64,000 bases of DNA. Origin: Euclidia mi. Its lineage: Eukaryota > Arthropoda > Insecta > Lepidoptera > Erebidae. The notes beneath the pieces were generated by a model that worked only from the letters and a program-made list of their open reading frames with translations, searched no databases and was not told the origin of the DNA. The stretch lies in NCBI GenBank assembly GCA_944739405.2, contig OX123183.2, positions 97,850,729-97,914,728 of the forward strand, read 5' to 3'. A program made the translations under genes and the position numbers. Positions 56,399 through 64,000 of the stretch are shown here, in pieces (within the stretch, counting starts at the first letter, position 1; the number at the start of each line of letters is the position of its first letter).

Positions 56399-58778
56399 AA
56401 AGTATGCCCACTTTCTGTTCAATCTCATCTTTTAAAAATATAATCAAATAATCCAGACTATAGGAAAGTCTTCGATTTCTTTATTATATTTTAGTTGATA
56501 CTGTTCTGTCAATTGTGGCTCAGAAAAGCTTATACCCGTATTGCTATTAGGAATTGTTGCGGTTCAACCAAGCTTGTCTCACTGCTTAGCACAAATTTAA
56601 TCTCCGTTTTAGAAATTCAGTTGTAGTTCACAATGCTCTCTCAACTTCCTAAGACTTATAAAGCCTGTCGACTCGCCTTTAAGAAGATACTTTCCTCCAC
56701 AGGGCTATTAAGATCACTCCCAAATTTATGTGTGATCATATTTACACTTTTTTAGTTTACGTTCCATGAAATAAATTAACAAAAGCAACGTAGAAATTAA
56801 CCCCATTTCGGTCTGTCTGTGATTACAGATGCTGTAGATCATCCAAAAAGTGGAGAAAAAAGTAAATACAATTTAAAACTTGTCGAAGCTAAAATCAAAA
56901 AGGTAAAATTGTAACAATAGGCGTAATTACAAAAAACATTTTAATTTCAACCACTTCAGAATAAACGAATTTAACTTCAGAATATTTTCCTATTCGAATT
57001 CCACACGGCAAGGCAAGCGATAAGTGCGAAACTGATGTGACAATTAATCACCCCCATTAGAAACCAATTGAAAATTACCATACCTTTATACGCAGTGGGT
57101 GACGAAAAAGCGTCATTGATTTGTTCGGAAGCTTTCATAATGATACCTATATCTACTCTATAGGACAGAAGGGCCGACCCAATTTTGAAACGGAGCGAAC
57201 GGCACGTCCTGACGTAAGGCACTCTGCTTAATAATAAGCAAATGGTCTGAAATATAGGTACGTGTCACACGATATAATGTGTTGTTTTTACTTACGCGTT
57301 CGAAGTTTGTGTCTGTAAGAACCGACGTCTTTGAAACGGAAAAAAATTGAAGCGTACGTGGTTGGGTTTTGCTTACCTTGGATATGATTGAATAATCTTA
57401 CTGATAGCGGTTTATTATTGTTTGCCTGAATTTTATTTGCGAGCATTCAATTTGCCTTGCTGTAATTTTCTTGATTAGGTTTGGAGGCATTTCTTTTACC
57501 GTAAAAAATTACAAATACGATTTTTTTATACAATAGCTTGTCATCAAAGATAAACTGGATACGAAATTATATATTTTTAAAGGGCACGATATATAAAATC
57601 TGCACACACACAAAACACTTCTTACATAATAAAAGTGAAGAAAGTACTTACATAGCTTATATTTTCAACAAAGTACTTGGTCATATATTCAAATAATCGG
57701 CATTTTATAATACCAAATGTAAAGAAGCCAATTTACTGCACCATTAACGTGGAACCATCGTATAAAACTGTTTGTCCTATGTTTTGAGAACTATCTTGGA
57801 CTTTAAACTTAACTATTGTTTAATTTAAAACCGTTTCTTCTCGACCCTTAGTACACCCCTACACTCCCTAAGGAACATACGAGTTCATTCCACTGTCTGT
57901 CAGTTGGTCAGTAATGCAAGAATTTTGTATAACATACATATAACAGCAACCAATTAAACATGCTGCATAACTACGTGTTACTTAATCACCTACCACCTTG
58001 GTTGCAAATTTATAGTATAACCAGAAGGCAAAATCTTTAAATTTTACGCATATCAATTACATGGAAAAGTTAAGAGCAGCCCTGTAAATTAATCAATTAA
58101 AAAGTTTAAAACTTATATTATTTATAGCAGCAAAGTTAGAGCGCCGTTGGACCGCAGTTAGAGCGTGCCTATAATAGCATGCAAATTGGAAGCTTAAAAA
58201 CAGGTGCTTCTTTACATTCGATAAACAATATTTTATTATATTATAAGTTTGCTTTGTAAGTTCAGCGTTGCTGCAGAATTTATTTTATCCAAAACCGCTA
58301 GACTTTTAAAGATGACTAAAAACCCCATTTGCTTTAACATTAAATTAATATACATAAAATTATAAAATAAAAGAAGATTTTCTAGAGATGATTAGTTTAG
58401 AAGCAAACGTGCCACTAAATAACCCAGTTCGGGTCATTCTGCTTTGACAGAAAAGCAGTTTAGGTATATAATGTAGGCGTCCGCTAAGATTTTTTTTACC
58501 GGATTTTTTTAAAGGGCTTGATTAAGGGCGTCTAAGGACTCTCGCAAGTTTATATGAAAGTTGAGATATTATGTAAATTTTATCCGCGAGCTGCGGGCTC
58601 TGCTTGTAATAAATATGTGTAAAAGTGGATCTGGCAGATATACACCTAAATTCAATATGTGAAGTAATACGCTAATAATTATTTTCTAAGCAATCTTATA
58701 TTCCTTCAAACATTTACTCGTAGGCTTTTTATTTCTTAGATCACAGTCATAGCCACAGTCAATCTAGTGAAAAAGTCT
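56399..58778. other. Spacer, no gene seen
   Basis: AT-rich spacer. A minus-strand frame at 56977-57222 is hydrophobic but has no convincing family match (see rejected items). Confidence 0.5.
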
Positions 58779-59043
58779 GTAAGGCTGGTTTCAGAGTGAC
58801 GCGCGCGGCACGCGCCGTCGGCCAGCGCGTCTCTACAGCGCGTTTGGCGCGCGGACCACTGTGAAACGAGTTCGCGTTTCTCATTGCAATGAATGAAGCT
58901 TCGGCAGCGCGGCCGGCGCGCGCGTCTCACACGCGGCGCGTTTTAACTGCGTGACTATGAAACGCTACTACAATCTAGGGTAATTGTAAGCGCGCGCGTG
59001 TGGGCTGCGCCCGTCAAACGCGTGACTCTAAAACCAGCCTTAC
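58779..59043. mobile_element. GC-rich palindromic MITE
   Basis: gtaaggctggtttcagagt at 58779 and actctaaaaccagccttac ending at 59043 are imperfect terminal inverted repeats (one mismatch in 19). The interior is packed with GCGCGC words and further sub-palindromes, about 265 bp in all. No coding capacity. The sharp CpG-rich composition against AT-rich flanks marks it as inserted. Exact duplication not resolved (TA or TTA type possible). Confidence 0.75.
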
Positions 59044-59595
59044 GCTTTTATAACCTTGCCAAAGTAAATCTCACACAAAGGCAGTAAATAAGACTATAAA
59101 AACAACTACAAAAGAGTATTAGCTCAAAGTATATTTGTAACCCTTTAGTACTGGTATCAAACTATAACGTATTGAATGTATGGAGCGCGGTACGTGAGAG
59201 TTAGCTGATTATCGGGTTTCTCGTCACGCCACCTACACACAATATTGAAAACGTATTAACTTTGTACATTGAACCAAAGGAAACATTTCAATGGTATCAG
59301 TGATACGTAAGATTCGGCGAGCAGAATTTCTTTGTATCCTAAAAGATTACAAGGCATGATTTAACATAAATACAATTTGAACTTTTGTGCTATTCACACT
59401 CGTTTTTTGGGTTAAGTATCAAAGTGAAAATTGAAATTATATTTTTTTCGATGATCCGTTTGGTAGCAGCCAGTAGTAAATAAGGACATTGCCCGATTAT
59501 GACTCATAAGCAGTTATACTGCCCCGTGTATCATATGTGATTCATAACCATTGATTTTCTATTGTGTCTTGCGCCGGACAGGGAATGGGTTCAAA
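59044..59595. other. Spacer, no gene seen
   Basis: AT-rich spacer with no recognised feature. Confidence 0.55.
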
Positions 59596-59695
59596 CATAC
59601 ATACATACATAGTCTCACGCCTATAGGTAGGCAGAGGTGTATTGCTCCACCCACTTTTCGCCAGATTTATTTTAGTCCCACGTAATGGATTAAAA
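59596..59695 (-). mobile_element. SINE 3' end of the 18712 family
   Basis: Minus-strand order is 'cattacgtgggactaaaata', 'ggcgaaaagtgggtgg', 'agcaatacacctctgcctac', 'aggcgtgagactatgtatg', then a TATG-repeat tail. The head is missing. Unlike the 18712 copy, it keeps the same TATG tail as the LINE at 28470. Confidence 0.7.
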
Positions 59696-60458
59696 CAATG
59701 GCGCTAAAATTCAGCTTTGAATATAAAAATTATATATAGCCACAATATTTATATATTCGCCATGAGACTCGTTTATTTTGCTCAATAAAATTTTACAACA
59801 AAGGTGATTACGACTCCACATACCTACGAACGGTACTTGCATGGTACATGCTTTTCGTTTTATGGTCAACCATAATTATGGTATAATGACTATGTACTAA
59901 TGATCATGTTCATATTATTATTACTTGGGCTTAAATTATCTGAACACCAATTGGACCAGTACCTACATGTTTGGTTTCATATGAGCCGCATTTTTACGCA
60001 AAACGTAAAGAGGACTAGTAACACACATAATAATTTTCGTGTAACAAGTAAGTTGTATTATATTGTTCGTCTTATCAAGATAACAGCTTGGCTTCCTGTC
60101 CGCGGCGTAGTATTCGTTTCGCGTGACTCTTTCCTGAATTATAACTGCCTTTATTTCCTTGAATACATGTACAGTGCGTGTATGAAACGCGGATTGAGCT
60201 AATGTGTATGTCGTGGTGATTTATGACCTTGAATCGAAATGATTTGTTTCTAAGGCAGAAATGTGCTTTAGAGGTTATACTTTATTGACTTGGTAATTTA
60301 AGTTAACGAGCGTAGCTTAGAATTTGGTTGAGTAATTCTGATCCTTGTAAATGAGTAATTGATGGTTAATTTAAGGTACTAGATATTGTAAGGTAAACTT
60401 TTTTGATAAACTTATTATGGAGCCTAGAGGGCAATCTTTTGAAAATTCGTTACAGTAA
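59696..60458. other. Spacer, no gene seen
   Basis: AT-rich spacer; a plus-strand frame of 100 codons at 59900-60202 shows no known motif. Confidence 0.5.
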
Positions 60459-60665
60459 TCTTAATATATAAAATCCTTGCGTTACTGACTGACTGACAGA
60501 CACGCTACAGCCGAAACTATTGGGTGCAGGAAGCTGAAATTTGGCATGTATGTTACTTGGGGACCGTAGGGGTGCACTAAGAAGGGATTTCCCGAAATTC
60601 CTACGGGATCGGCCAAAACGGGTAAATTAAAAAAAAATGCAGGCGTAGCTGCTGGCGTCCTCTAG
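60459..60665 (+). mobile_element. Short non-autonomous Helitron-type copy
   Basis: Begins TCTTAATATATAAAATCC after an A and ends GTCCTCTAG before a T, as Helitrons do; 207 bp. A small gcag...ctgc hairpin precedes the CTAG end. Its sequence aligns with the minus-strand copy at 20632-20829, so this is a family with at least two members here. Confidence 0.7.
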
Positions 60666-61255
60666 TTTATGTATAAAATCAACCGTTTTGCAGCTTGATG
60701 CATTGTTTGACATATTTTTGGTCTCGTATACCGAGACTTTGTAACAGTAGTCAATATTCCCTGAAAATGTGGGCTCTTAGCCGGGCCCTCGTAACCAAAC
60801 CCCTGTCACCTACCCCATCAATTGCCTACAGAGCCTTGATCGACCCTAGAAGATTAGATTCGGAAAGTTAGGAAAAACACTTTTATACTACACCTGATCG
60901 AAACAGTAGTCAATATTCCCTGAAAATGAAAAGAGAACGTTAGTCTTTTCCTTGACCTGAATAAGCGGGAGGAAAAATGTATGAAAATCTATTTCTAACG
61001 TGTTTTAGCGGGAGAGAAAGTTGTATGAATTTTCATTTCTTATGTGTTATCTTATCTATGGCACGCGCCTGCCCAAGGAGTTTTCATATAATTTAAATAT
61101 GGAATCTCCGTGCCACTGACATCTTTTTGTGAAGAAGAAAAAAAAACAAAAGAAGCGCGAAATATCGGTCAAATCAACGTCCAACCTCTCTGGGTCAAAT
61201 TCTAAGCTAAATTGTGTCTTACATGGTGTCTTACGTTTTGATTTTATTTTAAAAA
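60666..61255. other. Spacer, no gene seen
   Basis: Moderately AT-rich. 'agtagtcaatattccctgaaaatg' type words occur twice (about 60747 and 60906), a short direct repeat. No gene seen. Confidence 0.5.
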
Positions 61256-62999
61256 CTAGCTGACCCAGCGAACTCCGTATCGCCTTTTTAAGGTTTTTTA
61301 TCTAGTTCCTTTTCTTTCCAACTACTTTTGCAGGAAAATCTTAACAAAGTTATCAAAGCCATCAGTGCTTAGTGTAAAATTTCAGAGTTTATAGAGGGGG
61401 AAAAACAAACGAACATTGATTTTTATAAATAATGTATAGAATTTGCCCATCCGCCAACTTTGATTTTCCATCCGCCACCTTCGATTTCCCATTTGCCATC
61501 TTTGATCACGAAATAGATGTTGTATTTGCATTCCTCATAGCTTAAAACATCGGAGAGGATACCCATATTGACTTTAATTTTTTTTCATCCACCATGTTTG
61601 ATTGCCCATCCGCCATCTTTGATCACGAAATAGATGTTGTATTTGGATTCGCCATCCCTTAATACACTGGAGACGATAACTATATTGATTTTTTAAAACT
61701 TTCCCATCCGCCATCTTTGATTTCCCATCCGCCATCTTTGATCACGAAATAGATGTTGGATTTGGATTCCCCATCCCTTTGAACATCGGAGACGATACCC
61801 ATATTGACTTTTTAGAAATTTCCCATCCGCCATCTTTGATCACGAAATAGATGGTGTTTTTGAATTCCCCATTCCTTAAAACATCGGAGACGATACCCAT
61901 ATCGACTTTAAAAAAATCCCGTCCGCCATCTTTGATTTCCTATCCGCCATCTTTGATCACGAAATAGATGTATTTGGATTCACCATCCCTTAAATCATCA
62001 GAGACGATACCCATATTGATTTTTTAATTTTTTCCCATCCGCCATCTTTGATTTCCCATCCGCCATCTTAAATCACGATATAGATGTTGTATTTGGATTC
62101 CCCATTCCTTAAAATATCGGAGACGATACCCATATCAACTTTAAAAAAAATCCCGTCCGCCATCTTTGATTTCCTATCCACCATCTTTGATCACGAAATA
62201 GATGTTGTATTTGGATTCTCCATCCCTTAAATCATCAGAGACGATACCCATATTGATTTTTTTAATTTTTCCCATCCGCTATCTTTGATTTCCCATCCAC
62301 CATCTTGCATCACGAAACAGATGTTGTATTTGGATTCCTCATCCCTTTTAACATCGCAGACGATAGGTACCAATATTGATTTTTTTAATTGTCCCATCCG
62401 CCATCTTTGATTTCCCATCCGCCATCTTTGATCACGAAATACATGTTGTATTTCGATTGCCCACCCCTTAAAATATCGATGGCGTACATTAATTTTAAAA
62501 TTGAAACCATATTGATTTTTAAAATTTTCTCATCCGCCATCTTTGATTTCCCGTCCACCATCTTGGATCACTAAATAAATTTCATATTATTAATCAGCGT
62601 CCCAAAAATCTCGAAAACTATACCCATATAGATTGCATCGTATTCGTTTGGCCTTTTTTTGCCTTTGCCCGAACCCTTCCCCTTCTCGTTTGACCATTTT
62701 ATTATTTTTGTCTGGCCCCTAAAAGTTATGGCGTAATTTTATATAGCCTATAGCCTTTCGGAATAATTGGGCTATCATAGGCAATAACAATTTTTAAAAT
62801 CCGACTGCTAGTTCCTGAGATTAGCCGACATTATCTTTTAGCCTTTTTAGCCTTTTGCCCGGCCCCAAAGGGTCGAAGCGTTATGTTATATAGCCTATAG
62901 CCTTCCGGAATAACTGGGCTATCGTATACAAAAAGAATTTTTCACGAAAAACAAACAAACAAACAAACAAACTCTTCCGCTTTATTATGTTAGTATAGA
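61256..62999 (-). mobile_element. Helitron-type copy swollen by a minisatellite
   Basis: On the minus strand it begins TCTATACTAACATAATAAAG and ends GGGTCAGCTAG, flanked by A and T. The 3' terminal 40 bp match the copy at 18382 nearly base for base. About two thirds of its length is the minisatellite at 61440-62590. No Rep/helicase coding. A (CAAA)n run lies near its 5' end (62948-62972). Confidence 0.75.
61440..62590. repeat. CCATCCGCCATCTTTGAT minisatellite array
   Basis: About ten units of roughly 100-125 bp. Each contains one or two 'cccatccgccatctttgat' words, 'cacgaaatagatgttgtatt', 'ggattccccatcccttaaa' and 'gagacgatacccatattga'. Unit length varies because the first word is single or doubled. 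The same core appears in the copy at 18382-19886. Confidence 0.9.
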
Positions 63000-63718
63000 T
63001 AAAGTAAAGACGTTACTTTAAATAATTGCACGAATTGTAACATAGATTTTAATTAGGTCAGTCATGTTCTTTGTAATAAATTTTTATTTCATATTATTAA
63101 ATACTTTCTACAATACAAGTCTTTAAATGTTCCTCACAGGTGTAGTATAAAGCACTGTGTACCACTCGGGTGAATGTCCCATTCCTACCTCGGGAGTATT
63201 GTGGCCCTAGGCTGTGCCTTCGGGCCACAAACTGCTCCCTCGCTAGTAATCGGTTCCTTTCCTCCCTCGGTGAACAATGTACTATTCCATTAATTTATTG
63301 GATATTGCGGTCACTTAATGATCTCATTAGCGTTGGCGGCCCGGTTTAAATATCGTTCTGTAATGGTGCATAATTGGTTGAAAGGCCGCAATGCGAATTC
63401 GGAGATTTTTTTTGCAGAAGGTAGGTAAAAAGCGTAATCGTTCTTTTACCAAAATTATCTTTTTCTATACAAAAGACAATTTCACATTGTTGTTCACATG
63501 TATCACGTAACTTTGCTTCGATTACCTTCGTGAACTTGATACAAAGATAGTTGCTATATACCCAGAAAGTAATTGACAACGAATGTTTTTGATTGGGATA
63601 GTTGAAATTCTTACCAAATGCTTTAGATTTAAATTTATTCTAAGTTCTACTATCTTAACTGACCGCGATTATTTTTGTAGACTTTCCAAAAACCGTATCT
63701 AAACATAGCTAATAGCTA
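63000..63718. other. Spacer with a CTCGG-rich patch
   Basis: 63140-63300 repeats 'ctcggg' or 'ctcggt' words at intervals of about 25-40 bp and contains 'tgtggccc...gggccaca' as an inverted pair; it resembles a dispersed lepidopteran repeat. The rest is AT-rich. No gene seen. Confidence 0.45.
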
Positions 63719-64000
63719 CGAGGGTCAAACTGAAAGTTCTTAGAAAATCAAAAACTGATTACATTAGCCAGTTATTAGTTTTATTATATCTTTTCAAAAT
63801 ATTGTCCATTGACGTCAATACACCGCTGCATGCGATGGAACCACTGGGAAAAGCACTGTGCCCACTCGTCCTTAGGGGTCTCTTCAATGGCATCGCGATA
63901 CGCAGCCACCGCTTCTTCAGCATTCATAAACCGCTTTCCTTTAAGTTTTTCTTTAATTTTTGGAAATAAATAAAAATCACAAGGCGCGAGGTCGGGGCTA
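63719..64000 (-). mobile_element. Mariner transposon, 3' end, cut by the window edge
   Basis: The terminal inverted repeat begins CGAGGGTCAAACTGAAAGTT directly after a TA (63717-63718), the mariner target. The transposase C-terminus lies just inside. The rest of the element lies beyond 64000. Confidence 0.88.
63784..64000 (-). CDS. Mariner transposase, C-terminal part
   Basis: The partial frame encodes SPDLAPCDFYLFPKIKEKLK and continues to QRCIDVNGQYFEKI before a TAA at 63784-63786. DLAPCDFYLFP carries the third catalytic aspartate of the D,D34D triad of mariner transposases, which cut and paste the element at TA sites. The preserved 72 codons have no stop or frameshift, so the copy could be intact outside the window; the first two aspartates and the DNA-binding domain are not visible. 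Confidence 0.9.
   Translation of the reverse strand, partial: SPDLAPCDFYLFPKIKEKLKGKRFMNAEEAVAAYRDAIEETPKDEWAQCFSQWFHRMQRCIDVNGQYFEKI

Noticed and set aside
56977..57222. Hydrophobic minus-strand frame briefly considered as a gustatory receptor exon
   Set aside because: The Ser/Phe-rich and Leu/Ile stretch is only loosely like the last helices of insect receptors; no TYhhhhhQF motif, no convincing splice pair and no neighbouring exons.
1..64000. CRISPR array, operon structure or bacterial signals
   Set aside because: The sequence is a eukaryotic nuclear region; the repeats found are transposons, minisatellites and microsatellites, without regular spacer-repeat structure.

Overview
The window looks like a repeat-dense, non-genic stretch of an insect nuclear genome, most likely a moth or butterfly. 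This is inferred from three things: AT-rich spacer, many tRNA- and 5S-headed SINEs, and Helitron-type copies with ends of the form A|TC...CTAG|T whose 5' ends resemble the TCTATACTAA/TATTATAAA type I know from Lepidoptera. I found no complete host gene. The only plausible host-type exon is a short first exon of a THAP zinc-finger protein (34026-34105, minus, GTAAGT donor), and it could equally belong to a P-like transposon.

Left part (1-21 kb): AT-rich spacer with SINEs (5372, 8257, 14232 and 18712; a 5S-headed one at 16555), decayed LINE pieces (5045, 12958, 15115), one GC-rich 3' retroelement copy made of successive perfect hairpins (10183-10788, 18-bp target duplication), and two minus-strand Helitron-type copies (18382-19886 and 20632-20829).

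Centre (21-29 kb): a nest of four retroelements. An old LINE 3' fragment (21044-21208 and 28436-28830) was split by a Ty3/Gypsy element (21209-28435, minus strand, ATAT target duplication, tRNA-Leu primer site, gag and pol by -1 frameshift, no env). The 5' LTR of that element was later hit by a 5'-truncated RNase H-bearing LINE (27190-27847, 14-bp duplication). Another LINE end (28470-28761, 10-bp duplication) sits in the old host repeat.

Middle right (34-45 kb): the THAP exon, an inverted-repeat element (34876-35086), a decayed YqaJ-type recombinase gene (38651-39260), and a nearly complete CR1/Jockey-like LINE on the minus strand (about 39926-44917). That LINE carries ORF1 (PHD finger, coiled coil, baculovirus-FP-like domain), ORF2 (endonuclease and reverse transcriptase) and, between them, a four-copy 126-bp tandem repeat. 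The repeat keeps a 251-codon frame open that stops 11 nt into ORF2 across its ATG, a layout suited to stop-start translation coupling.

Right part (45-64 kb): SINEs with clear duplications (47434-47803, 51094-51493), more Helitron-type copies including one swollen by a CCATCCGCCATCTTTGAT minisatellite (61256-62999), a GC-rich palindromic MITE (58779-59043), and the C-terminal end of a mariner transposase running off the window edge.

Together this is a record of mobile element activity, not a pathway. The best candidates for something new are the inter-ORF tandem-repeat frame in the LINE, the two hairpins with different stems around an identical 16-nt core, and the tRNA-like segment inside the Gypsy LTRs.
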